From: Gordonia namibiensis NBRC 108229
Lineage (GTDB): Bacteria > Actinomycetota > Actinomycetes > Mycobacteriales > Mycobacteriaceae
Assembly (NCBI RefSeq): GCF_000298235.1
Contig: NZ_BAHE01000025.1
Location: 27,747 to 91,746, forward strand
Direction: 5' to 3'
DNA length: 64,000 nucleotides
Part shown: positions 35,646-43,988 of the stretch, one piece after another
Layout: each line of letters starts with the position of its first letter
Numbering within the stretch: the first letter of the stretch is position 1
Notes under the pieces: generated by a model
Databases searched by the model: none
Told to the model about the DNA's origin: nothing
The model's input: only the letters and a program-made list of their open reading frames with translations
Translations under genes and position numbers: made by a program

Positions 35646-37798
35646 GTATCGCCTTGACCGAAGATCACGTCGAACTGGGTTCGGTGGTCCGCGATTTCAC
35701 GATCGAGCGCAAGGTGCGCGCCGAGGCCCGCACCCTTCTCGATGCTCCCGAGGAGCAGCGGCCCACGTTCTGGTCGGAGATCGCCGACGTCGGCTGGCTC
35801 GGTTTGCATGTCGTCGAGGAGTACGGCGGGTCGGGTTTCGGCATCGCCGAGCTCGTCGTCGTCGTGGAGGAACTCGGCCGGGCTGTGGCGCCGGGCCCCT
35901 TCCTGCCCACCGTCATGGCCTCGGCTGTCCTCGGTCACGCCGACGAGCAGCTGCGCGGTCGGTGGCTTCCCAAGCTGGTCGACGGATCGGTCATCGCCGG
36001 CGTGGGGCTCGCGTCGTCGCTCGACACCTCTGGCGACAGCGTCTCCGGCACGGTGGGCGCCGTGCTCGGTGCGCCGCTCGCCGACATCCTCCTGCTCATC
36101 GACGGCAACGACGTGCTCCTCGTCGAGCCGTCCGCGAATGGGGTGGAGGTCGAGGCGAAGGCCAATCTGGACCCGACCCGTCGTTCGGGCAAGGTGACGC
36201 TGGCCGATACCCCGGCCACCCGGATCGCCGGCCTCGGTTCGACTGCACTGGCTCTCGCGCGGACCCTGGCGGCCGCCGAGGCAGTCGGCGGCGCACAGGA
36301 CGCGCTGGAATCGGCAGTCGCATATGCGAAGGTCCGCGAGCAGTTCGGCCGGATCATCGGATCGTTTCAGGCGGTCAAACACCACTGTGCGAACATGCTC
36401 GTCGGCGCGGAGGCCGCGACCGCAGCCGTGTGGGATGCGGCCCGCGCAGCCGACGAGGGGGTGGAGGCGTTCGGCCTGACCGCCGCATCCGCCGCGACGC
36501 TGGCACTGCCGGCCTACTCGACCAATGCCGAACTCAACATCCAGGTTCACGGCGGCATCGGCTTCACGTGGGAACACGACGCGCATCTCCACCTGCGTCG
36601 GGCAACGGTCCTCAAGGGGTTGTTCGGCGGACAGGAACCGGCCCGCGACGTCTTCACGTTCGCGGCGTCGGGGATCACCCGTGCCAACAGCCTCGACCTG
36701 CCGCCCGAGGCGGAGGAACTCCGCGTCCGCGTACGTGCCGACATCGCCGAGATCGCCGCGGCGGAAGGCGAAGCCGCACAACGGGCGAAGCTGATCGAGA
36801 CCGGGTACGTGATGCCACACTGGCCCAAGCCGTGGGGTCGCGCCGCGGACGCCGTCGAACAGCTCGTCATCGAGGAGGAGCTGGCCGCGGCAGGGGTGAA
36901 GCGTCCCGAGTACAGCATCACCGGCTGGGTGATCCTGACCCTCATCCAGCACGGAACCCAGGATCAGATCGACAGGTTCGTGAAGCCCGCACTCCTGGGC
37001 GACGAGATCTGGTGCCAGCTCTTCTCCGAACCCGACGCCGGTTCGGATGCGGCCGCGGTCAAGACCCGTGCGACGCGCGTCGACGGTGGCTGGAAGATCA
37101 ACGGGCAGAAGGTCTGGACCAGTGGTGCGCACCTGTGCAAACGCGGCCTGGCCACGGTGCGTACCGATCCGGAGGCCCCGAAGCACAAGGGCATCACCGC
37201 GGTGCTCATCGACATGTCCGCGCCCGGCGTCGAGGTCCGGCCGTTGCGCCAGATCACCGGTGGCGCGGAGTTCAACGAGGTCTTCTTCACCGACGTCTTC
37301 GTGCCCGACGCCGACGTCGTCGGCGAACCCAACGACGGCTGGACCGTGGCCCGCGCGACCCTGGGCAACGAACGCGTCAGCATCGGCGGCGGTACCGCGG
37401 GCAGCGAGGGCGCGGCGACCTACATGCTCAAGCTCGCCGAGCGCTACGCCCACGGGGTCGAGGGCTCGACGGTCAAGATCGGCGAGTTCCTCGCGGTCGA
37501 GGATGCGCTGCGTCTGCTGAACCTGCGTCGGGTGGCCCGCTCGGTCGCCGACGCCGGGCCGGGACCGGAGGGCAACGTGACGAAACTGCTCCTCGCCGAG
37601 CACATCGGGGATCGGGCGCGGCTGTCGGCCGAACTCATCGGTCCCGACGTCGCCTTCCTCTCGGGTGCCGGGAAGATGGCCGGTCTGCTCGTGCTGGCGG
37701 CACGCGGTATGTCGATCGCCGGAGGCACATCGGAGATCACCCGCAACCAGATCGCGGAGCGGATTCTCGGCCTTCCCCGCGACCCGCTCAACCGGTGA
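35642..37798 (+). CDS. Fused two-domain acyl-CoA dehydrogenase (FadE34-like)
   Basis: A 718-residue protein with two acyl-CoA dehydrogenase halves in tandem. Residues 1-340 have VHGGIGFTWEHD (E311, candidate base). Residues about 350-718 have QLFSEPDAGSD, GQKVWTSG and AGGTSEITRNQIAERILGLPR (FAD site). It looks like a single-chain form of the alpha2beta2 FadE complexes used on steroid side chains, and the length is close to M. tuberculosis FadE34 (about 711). It is coupled to the kinase gene upstream and the DUF35 gene downstream. Confidence 0.87.
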   Translation: MSIALTEDHVELGSVVRDFTIERKVRAEARTLLDAPEEQRPTFWSEIADVGWLGLHVVEEYGGSGFGIAELVVVVEELGRAVAPGPFLPTVMASAVLGHADEQLRGRWLPKLVDGSVIAGVGLASSLDTSGDSVSGTVGAVLGAPLADILLLIDGNDVLLVEPSANGVEVEAKANLDPTRRSGKVTLADTPATRIAGLGSTALALARTLAAAEAVGGAQDALESAVAYAKVREQFGRIIGSFQAVKHHCANMLVGAEAATAAVWDAARAADEGVEAFGLTAASAATLALPAYSTNAELNIQVHGGIGFTWEHDAHLHLRRATVLKGLFGGQEPARDVFTFAASGITRANSLDLPPEAEELRVRVRADIAEIAAAEGEAAQRAKLIETGYVMPHWPKPWGRAADAVEQLVIEEELAAAGVKRPEYSITGWVILTLIQHGTQDQIDRFVKPALLGDEIWCQLFSEPDAGSDAAAVKTRATRVDGGWKINGQKVWTSGAHLCKRGLATVRTDPEAPKHKGITAVLIDMSAPGVEVRPLRQITGGAEFNEVFFTDVFVPDADVVGEPNDGWTVARATLGNERVSIGGGTAGSEGAATYMLKLAERYAHGVEGSTVKIGEFLAVEDALRLLNLRRVARSVADAGPGPEGNVTKLLLAEHIGDRARLSAELIGPDVAFLSGAGKMAGLLVLAARGMSIAGGTSEITRNQIAERILGLPRDPLNR

Positions 37799-38283
37799 CG
37801 ACGGATGGCCCGACGTCGGGGGATGGTTTGAGATTACGGAGCATCCCGTCGGTCGTCGACAACGATCGCGCGTACTGGACTGCCGGTGCGGGCGGGGTTC
37901 TGCGGCTGCCTTTCTGCGAGTCGTGTGGACGGTGGTTCTTCCCGCCGGCCGACACGTGTCCGGCGTGTAGCGGTCCCGTCGGGTTTCGTGACACAGGTGG
38001 GACCGGCACCGTCTATACGTTCACGGTCAACGTCCAGCGTTACCGTCCCGATCTCCCGACTCCGTATGTGATCGCCTTGATCGAACTCGACGACCAGGCA
38101 GGACTTCGGGTGCCCGGCAACGTGGTCGGTTGCGAGCCCGATGACGTGAAGATCGGTATGCGCGTCGAGGTGTCGTTCGAACCGGCGACGTCGCGCGACG
38201 AACCGGATGGTGACCTGTTCGTCCCCGTCTTCACCCCCACCGACAGCGGAACAGGTGCGGAGTCCGGAGAGGGCCGTCGATGA
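37795..38283 (+). CDS. DUF35 zinc-ribbon/OB-fold protein
   Basis: A 162-residue DUF35 protein: zinc ribbon CESCGRWFFPPADTCPAC, then OB fold (GTVYTFTVNVQRY, YVIALIELDD). GTG 37795 overlaps the FadE stop, and its stop overlaps the Ltp gene ATG (ATGA), so it is encoded as the partner of the aldolase-like protein that follows. Confidence 0.88.
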   Translation: MTTDGPTSGDGLRLRSIPSVVDNDRAYWTAGAGGVLRLPFCESCGRWFFPPADTCPACSGPVGFRDTGGTGTVYTFTVNVQRYRPDLPTPYVIALIELDDQAGLRVPGNVVGCEPDDVKIGMRVEVSFEPATSRDEPDGDLFVPVFTPTDSGTGAESGEGRR

Positions 38284-39443
38284 GCCCGTATCCCGAACAG
38301 GATGCCATCATCTCGGGGATCGGCATCTCTGACATCGGCCGCAAGACCGGTACGCCGGGAATCGATCTGACGATGCAGAGCGTGCGGGAGGCGATCTCCG
38401 ACGCGGGGTTGCAACCCTCGGACGTCGACGCGATCCTCACCCTGGGTGACGTTTCCGCCACCGAGACCGCGCAGCAGCTGGGCATCGAACCGCAGACACT
38501 CGGCGGTCCGTACGGTGATGCGGGGCTGCTGGCGCCGGTGCAGCAGGCGGCGATCGCGGTCGGGGAGAGGCGCGCCCGCCATGTACTGGTCTATCGGACG
38601 GTCCAGATGATGGGCGGCACCGTCGACCGGCCCAGGCGGCCCGGTGACAAGCCCCGGCCTCGTCGAGATCCCCGGCCGGTGATGAGCGACGTACCGTATC
38701 TCCTTGCTGCCGATGCGTACTCGGCGGCCAACTGGCTGGCGATGCACTGTCGTCGGCACATGTACGAATTCGGCACCACGCGTGAGCAGCTGGGCGCGAT
38801 AGCGATCAACGCCCGCGCGAATGCGGCACTCAACCCGGCTGCGGTGTTCCGTGACCCGATGACCATGGACGACTACCTCGGTGCCCGCACCGTCTCGACA
38901 CCCTTCGGCCTACTGGATTGTGATGTCCCGGTGGCCGGTTCGATCGCGGTCGTGGTCTCCCATCGTGACCACGAGTCGTCGGCGCCGAACCCGGCGATAC
39001 GTTTCGCCGCGATCGGCGGCGCGAGCGGGGTCGGGGGATGGACGCAGCGGGCCGACTACCCGAAGATGGCGGCGACCGAAGCGGCATCGCAGCTGTGGAG
39101 CCGGACCGATCTCACCCCGGCAGATGTGGACATCGCCGAACTCTACGACGGTTTCACGTTCCTCACTCTCGCATGGCTGGAGGCCCTCGGCTTCTGTGGT
39201 GACGGTGAAGGGGGTCCATTCGTCGAAGGCGGTTCTCGAATCGGGCGTGGCGGGCAGTTGCCGCTCAACACCTACGGCGGGCAGCTGTCGGCAGGACGGA
39301 TGCACGGTTACTGGGTGCTGCACGAGGCGTGCCTCCAGCTGCGCCGCCAGGCCGGGGAGCGTCAGGTCGCCAAACCGCTCGACATCGCCGCGGTGTCCGT
39401 CGGCGGCGGGCCCATCGCCGGGTGTCTGCTGTTGACCCGCTGA
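38280..39443 (+). CDS. Ltp-type thiolase-fold aldolase (no catalytic Cys)
   Basis: A 387-residue thiolase-fold lipid-transfer-like protein. The thiolase cysteine position is replaced (near Y78 in GGPYGDAG), as in Ltp2-type retro-aldolases that cleave 3-hydroxyacyl-CoA side chains together with a DUF35 partner. Other motifs: AELYDGFTFLT, NTYGGQLSAGRMHGYW and the C-terminal VSVGGGPIAGCLLL. The DUF35 neighbour supports retro-aldol cleavage; substrate unknown. Confidence 0.82.
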   Translation: MSPYPEQDAIISGIGISDIGRKTGTPGIDLTMQSVREAISDAGLQPSDVDAILTLGDVSATETAQQLGIEPQTLGGPYGDAGLLAPVQQAAIAVGERRARHVLVYRTVQMMGGTVDRPRRPGDKPRPRRDPRPVMSDVPYLLAADAYSAANWLAMHCRRHMYEFGTTREQLGAIAINARANAALNPAAVFRDPMTMDDYLGARTVSTPFGLLDCDVPVAGSIAVVVSHRDHESSAPNPAIRFAAIGGASGVGGWTQRADYPKMAATEAASQLWSRTDLTPADVDIAELYDGFTFLTLAWLEALGFCGDGEGGPFVEGGSRIGRGGQLPLNTYGGQLSAGRMHGYWVLHEACLQLRRQAGERQVAKPLDIAAVSVGGGPIAGCLLLTR

Positions 39444-39475
39444 GTTTCCACGAGCGTCGAAGAGAGATGAGGGAC

Positions 39476-41050
39476 ATGACCACGCTGCCGGAGGAGATCC
39501 GCACGACTGCTCGCGATCGCGGTGCCACCGAGGTCGTGTTCCACAGTGCAGTGCGGCCGGTCGAGACGACGACCCTGGCCGAGCTCTACGAGCAGGCCAC
39601 CGCCGTCGCCGCGGGATTTCGTGCCCGCGGTGTCGGTGCCGGGGACGTGGTCGCGGTTCAGCTGCCAAACTGGCGCGAGTGCGTCGTCTCGCATTCGGCG
39701 GCCTGGCTTCTCGGCGCTACGGTGCTGCCGATCGTGTCGATCTACGGGCCGTCCGAGCTGTCGTTCATCCTGCGGCAGTCGGCGGCGAAGGTCTACATCG
39801 GACCGCGGACCTGGCGTGCGCGGGACTGTTCACCCTTGTTCGACGCGGCGTCGGAGATCCCGACGATGCAACACCTGTTCGTGGTGAACACCCCGGGGGA
39901 GGCGACGACGGATCGGTGGACCGATTTCGGTCGGCTCCTCGGCCAACCTGCCGCGGGTTTCGAGCCGTACATCCCAGCCTCGTCGTATGAACGCGCACTG
40001 CTCGTCTACACATCGGGGACCACCGCGGACCCGAAGGGTGTGCAGCACAGCCACGCCACCCTGATCGCTGAGGTCCGCTCCATGGAGGAGCATCGCGGTA
40101 CGGGGGAGGAGACCAGCTGCCTGGCGGCGTTCCCGTCGGGCCACGTCGCCGGCGTCCTGGGCATCCTGCGGCTGCTGGGGCGCGGGGCGACCACCGTCCT
40201 CATGGACGCCTGGGACCCCGCGGCGGCCGCCGAGCTCGTGGCCACCCACAGCATCGAGTCGTCGGCGGGCGCGCCGATCCACCTCGCGGGAATCCTCGAG
40301 GCTGCGGATCGAGCCGGTCTCGACGTGTCCTCCCTGACCGAGTACACGACGGGTGCCGCCAATGTCGCGGCCGACTTGATCCGGCGTGCAGACGGATTCG
40401 GGGTCCGCGCCTTCCGCTGTTACGGGTCTACCGAGCATCCGACGATCTCCTCGGGTTCTCCCGACGATCCGCTCGACAAGCGCGCCAACACCGACGGCCG
40501 CATCACGCCGGGCACCGAGGTGCTGATCGTCGACGAGAACGACCAGCCCGTCGATCCCGGTGTCGACGGCGAGATCCTCTGCCGTGGGCCCGAACAGTTC
40601 CTCGGCTACACCGACGCGACGCTGGACACCACGAGTTTCGCCGACGGTTGGTTCCGCACGGGAGACGTCGGGAACCTCGACGCCGACGGCTATCTCACCA
40701 TCACCGACCGCAAGAAGGACATCATCGTGCGCGGCGGCGAGAACATCTCGTCGAAGGAGGTCGAGGACACGCTCCTGTCGCACCCGGCCGTCGCCGAGGC
40801 CGCCGCCATCGGCATGCCCGACGAACGGTACGGCGAAAAGGTCTGCGTGTTCATCGTTCTGCGGGACGGCGGTGTCCTCGACCTGGATGGAATCCGTGAC
40901 CATTTCGCCGGTGCCGGGTTGGCTCGGCAGAAGATGCCGGAGCGGCTCGAGATCGTCGACTCCCTGCCCCGCACGGCCAGCGGCAAGGTGCGCAAGCCCG
41001 ATCTGCGCGCGCAGATCCGGGAGTTGCTCGCTGCTCGCACCGCTCCCTGA
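39476..41050 (+). CDS. Acyl-CoA synthetase
   Basis: A 524-residue ANL ligase closing the long operon. P-loop LLVYTSGTTADPKGVQHS, FRCYGSTEHP, hinge ITDRKKDIIVRGGENISSKE and catalytic lysine in PRTASGKVRKPDL. ATG 39476 has GAAGAGAG at suitable distance; ATG 39467 is in frame. Its TGA is directly followed by GGTGCG of a dispersed repeat. Confidence 0.87.
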   Translation: MTTLPEEIRTTARDRGATEVVFHSAVRPVETTTLAELYEQATAVAAGFRARGVGAGDVVAVQLPNWRECVVSHSAAWLLGATVLPIVSIYGPSELSFILRQSAAKVYIGPRTWRARDCSPLFDAASEIPTMQHLFVVNTPGEATTDRWTDFGRLLGQPAAGFEPYIPASSYERALLVYTSGTTADPKGVQHSHATLIAEVRSMEEHRGTGEETSCLAAFPSGHVAGVLGILRLLGRGATTVLMDAWDPAAAAELVATHSIESSAGAPIHLAGILEAADRAGLDVSSLTEYTTGAANVAADLIRRADGFGVRAFRCYGSTEHPTISSGSPDDPLDKRANTDGRITPGTEVLIVDENDQPVDPGVDGEILCRGPEQFLGYTDATLDTTSFADGWFRTGDVGNLDADGYLTITDRKKDIIVRGGENISSKEVEDTLLSHPAVAEAAAIGMPDERYGEKVCVFIVLRDGGVLDLDGIRDHFAGAGLARQKMPERLEIVDSLPRTASGKVRKPDLRAQIRELLAARTAP

Positions 41051-41243
41051 GGTGCGGGCGAAGCCGAACCCACTGCCGTTCCCTGAGGTGCGAGCGAAGC
41101 GAGCCACGAAGGGCTGGCGACGTCTCCTCACCAGCCCTTCGTGGCTCGTCGCTTTCGCTCCTCGCACCTCAGGGAGCGAGTGAGGGCGTGTGTACCTCGG
41201 GAAGCGGGTGAGGTGTCCGTACCTGGGGGAGCAGTGGGGTCTC
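41051..41243. repeat. Large inverted repeat between convergent ligase genes
   Basis: Arms at 41081-41117 and 41131-41174 pair almost perfectly around a 13-nt loop (CCAGCCCTTCGTGGCTCG and GCACCTCAGGG segments). A further partial copy (CCCTGAGGTGCGGGCG) starts at 41045, inside the ligase stop. Probably acts as a bidirectional terminator. Confidence 0.85.
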
Positions 41244-42770
41244 TCAGCGGACGGCGGGGAGCGCCTCGCGAAGCCTGCGCCGCAACAGTTTTCCTGACGG
41301 GGTGCGCGGCACCTCGTCGACGAACGCGATCGAGCGGGGTTGTTTGAAGCCGGCGAGGTGAATCCGACAGTGCGCCACCAGTTCGTCGGTGATCGCGTCG
41401 CCCGCATCGACGCCCTCGGCGAGTTCGATGACGGCGTGGACCCGTTCGCCCATCTCGTCGTCGGGGACGCCGATGACGGCGACGTCGGCGACCGCGGGAT
41501 GGATGACGAGCGCGGACTCGATCTCCTGCGGGTAGATGTTGACGCCGCCGGAGAGGATGAGGTCGCTGCGCCGATCGGACAGGTAGAGGTAACCGTCGGC
41601 GTCGAGATGGCCGAGGTCGCCGATGGTCTGCCAGCCGCGTGCGTTGCGGGCGTCCTCGGTCTTGGCGGGGTCGTTGAGATAGCGGAACTCTCGGGTTCCG
41701 GAGAAGAACACCGTCCCGATCTCGCCGGTGGGGAGTTCGTCGCCCGCGTCGTCGAGGATGTGGACCGTGCCGTAGACGGCTCGGCCGACCGAGCCGGGAT
41801 GGTCCAGCCACTCTGATGAGGTGATGGCGGTCATCCCGTTGCCCTCGCTGCCGGAGTAGTACTCGAAGAGCACCGGCCCGAACCACTCGATCATCTGCTG
41901 CTTCACCGGGACCGGGCACGGTGCTCCCGCGTGGACCACCAGCCGAAGCGACGACACGTCGAAGGCCGACCGTACCTCCGGATCGAGCTTCAACATCCGC
42001 ACGAACATCGTCGGGACGAACTGGGCATGTGTGACGCCGTGCGTCTCGATCGCGCTGAGGCATTCGCGCGCGTCGAACGACGGCATGAGCACGACCGTTG
42101 CGCCCTGGCGCTGCATCGCGAGCGACCAGCCCAGTGGTGCAGCGTGATACAGCGGAGCCGGGCACAGGTAGACCGTCGACGAGCTGACCCCGTACGCCGG
42201 CATCATCGCGTCGAGCGGCAGGCCCGTGCCGAATGGCGGAAAGTCGTGGGTGGGTTCGATGCCCTTGGGTCGACCGGTGGTGCCCGACGAGTAGAAGAAG
42301 TAGTAGCCCTCGATCGGCTCGTGCGGCGGGGTCGACGCGGGAGGGTTGTCGACGATTGACTCGTAGTCGACATGCCCCTCGATCGGGCCGCCGACGGCGA
42401 TGGCGATCTCGACCCGGGAAACCCTGGCGCGGATCTTGGCGGCGAGCTCGCCGGCACCCACTCCGGAGATGAGAATTCGTGCGCCGCAGTCGTCGACGAC
42501 GTACTCGGCCTCCGCCGCGGTGAGGTGCCAGTTGACCGGTGTGTACATCAGACCGCATCGTTGTGCGGCCCACGCGACCTCGAGGAACTCGGGCCGGTTC
42601 TCCATCACGATGGCGATGTGGTCGCCCCGGGACAGCCCCTGCGCTGCGAAGAAGTCGGCGAGCCTCGTCGAACGAAGATCGAGGTCGGCGAAGGAGACGC
42701 GTGCCGAACCGTCGGCCAGCACGACTGCATCCTTGTCGGGATGGGCGGCGGCGATCTCACTGAGGTTCAA
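41244..42770 (-). CDS. Acyl-CoA synthetase
   Basis: An ANL ligase of about 508 residues. P-loop YFFYSSGTTGRPKGIEP, FEYYSGSEG, hinge LSDRRSDLILSGGVNIYPQE, catalytic lysine in PRTPSGKLLRRRL. TTG 42770 is chosen because TGGAG lies five bases upstream and it overlaps the dehydrogenase stop; a GTG at 42791 is in frame. Most similar in layout to the ligase at 27091. Operonic with the acyl-CoA dehydrogenase upstream. Confidence 0.85.
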   Translation of the reverse strand: MNLSEIAAAHPDKDAVVLADGSARVSFADLDLRSTRLADFFAAQGLSRGDHIAIVMENRPEFLEVAWAAQRCGLMYTPVNWHLTAAEAEYVVDDCGARILISGVGAGELAAKIRARVSRVEIAIAVGGPIEGHVDYESIVDNPPASTPPHEPIEGYYFFYSSGTTGRPKGIEPTHDFPPFGTGLPLDAMMPAYGVSSSTVYLCPAPLYHAAPLGWSLAMQRQGATVVLMPSFDARECLSAIETHGVTHAQFVPTMFVRMLKLDPEVRSAFDVSSLRLVVHAGAPCPVPVKQQMIEWFGPVLFEYYSGSEGNGMTAITSSEWLDHPGSVGRAVYGTVHILDDAGDELPTGEIGTVFFSGTREFRYLNDPAKTEDARNARGWQTIGDLGHLDADGYLYLSDRRSDLILSGGVNIYPQEIESALVIHPAVADVAVIGVPDDEMGERVHAVIELAEGVDAGDAITDELVAHCRIHLAGFKQPRSIAFVDEVPRTPSGKLLRRRLREALPAVR

Positions 42771-43891
42771 CGCGTCTCCAGGAGTGCGCACAACAGTTTG
42801 TGGTGATGGTCGGCGTCACCGTAGAGAGCGGCGTTCGCGCGCGCCCGGCGGATGTAGAGATGCAGGTCGTGCTCCCAGGTGAAGCCGATGCCGCCGTGCA
42901 CCTGCAGGGCCTCCCCGGCCGTCTTGCAGATCGATTCGGACACAAAAGCCTTCGCAACGCTCACCGCCTTCGCCGTCTCGGGTGACGTGCCTGCCTCGTC
43001 GGCGTCGAGCGACATCGCCGCGTGCAGGGTGGCGGCGCGGGAGGCCTGCACCCACATTCGCATGTCGGCGCACTTGTGCTTGACCGCCTGGAAACTGCCG
43101 ATCGGCACGCCGAACTGCTCGCGGGTCTTCGCGTACTCGACCGAGGTCTCGAGGAGGTACTCGCCGACCCCGACGAGTTCGGCGCAGGCCAGCACGGTCA
43201 TCAGGCGTAGTGTCCGTTCGATGGCCGCGCGGGCGGTGTCCGGGGAGCCGAGTATCGCCTCCTGATCGATGTGGACATCGTCGAGGGTGATGTCGTCGAG
43301 TTCGCGCGTGATGTCGAGGGATTCGATCCGCCGGATCTTCACTCCCGATGCGTCGCGGGGAACCAGGAAGCGTGCGGGGCTGCCGTCGAGTACAGCGTCG
43401 ACCAGCAGGACATCTGCTGCCGACGCATCAGCGACGGTCACCTTCTCGCCCGTGAGGCGATAGCCGGAGTCGGCAGCCACTGCGGTGGTCTGCAGTGCGT
43501 CGACGGTCGGGGACCGGTGCGGTTCGGTGAACGCCCAGGCCGCCGACGACTCGCCGCTGATCAGGGCGCCGACCTGGGCGGCGTGATGGCCGGCCCCGGA
43601 GCGCAGGAGCGCGTCGAGCACGGCGACCGTCGGCATGAACGGGGACGCGGTGACGAATCGGCCGTGCTCGACGGCGACGACGGCCAGGTCGACCACACCC
43701 TGTCCGAGCCCACCGGCCTCTTCCGGGGCGGCCAGCGCGGACCAGCCGAGTTCGGTTCCCTGACGCCACAATCCGGCGTCGAAACCGGCCGGCGAATCCG
43801 CGACGACACGCGCGGTACCGGGATGACTCTGCAACAGTGAGCGAGTCGAATCCCGGATCGCACGTTGCTCGTCGGTCAGCTCGAAATCCAT
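42767..43891 (-). CDS. Acyl-CoA dehydrogenase, WEHD-type subunit
   Basis: A 374-residue acyl-CoA dehydrogenase similar to the N-terminal half of the fused FadE: start MDFELTDEQRAIRDS, KTREQFGVPIGSFQAVKHKCADM and GGIGFTWEHDLHLYIRRA near the C-terminus. This type supplies the catalytic Glu in mixed FadE complexes. ATG 43891 has GGAGG upstream. Divergent from the other dehydrogenase at 43989, so the two probably form one heteromeric enzyme. Confidence 0.87.
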   Translation of the reverse strand: MDFELTDEQRAIRDSTRSLLQSHPGTARVVADSPAGFDAGLWRQGTELGWSALAAPEEAGGLGQGVVDLAVVAVEHGRFVTASPFMPTVAVLDALLRSGAGHHAAQVGALISGESSAAWAFTEPHRSPTVDALQTTAVAADSGYRLTGEKVTVADASAADVLLVDAVLDGSPARFLVPRDASGVKIRRIESLDITRELDDITLDDVHIDQEAILGSPDTARAAIERTLRLMTVLACAELVGVGEYLLETSVEYAKTREQFGVPIGSFQAVKHKCADMRMWVQASRAATLHAAMSLDADEAGTSPETAKAVSVAKAFVSESICKTAGEALQVHGGIGFTWEHDLHLYIRRARANAALYGDADHHHKLLCALLETR

Positions 43892-43922
43892 CAATCCTCC
43901 GTGCCGTGTGGCAACGTACCGA

Positions 43923-43941
43923 TACAGTTCACTCATTGAGA
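43923..43941 (+). promoter_or_regulatory. Regulon motif F (between divergent acyl-CoA dehydrogenase genes)
   Basis: ACAGTTCACTCATTGAGA; core TCACTCATTG at 43929-43938, one change from the TAACT core. Nearly the same as motif C2. Confidence 0.4.
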
Positions 43942-43988
43942 CACGTCACAGTGTAGACAGAACAACATCTTCCCGGGAAGGTTTCACC

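Noticed and set aside
35369..38283. Very long plus-strand frames (809 and 903 codons) across the FadE gene
   Set aside because: The first includes upstream sequence of the kinase gene in the wrong frame; the second is out of frame with FadE and only its end is the real DUF35 gene.
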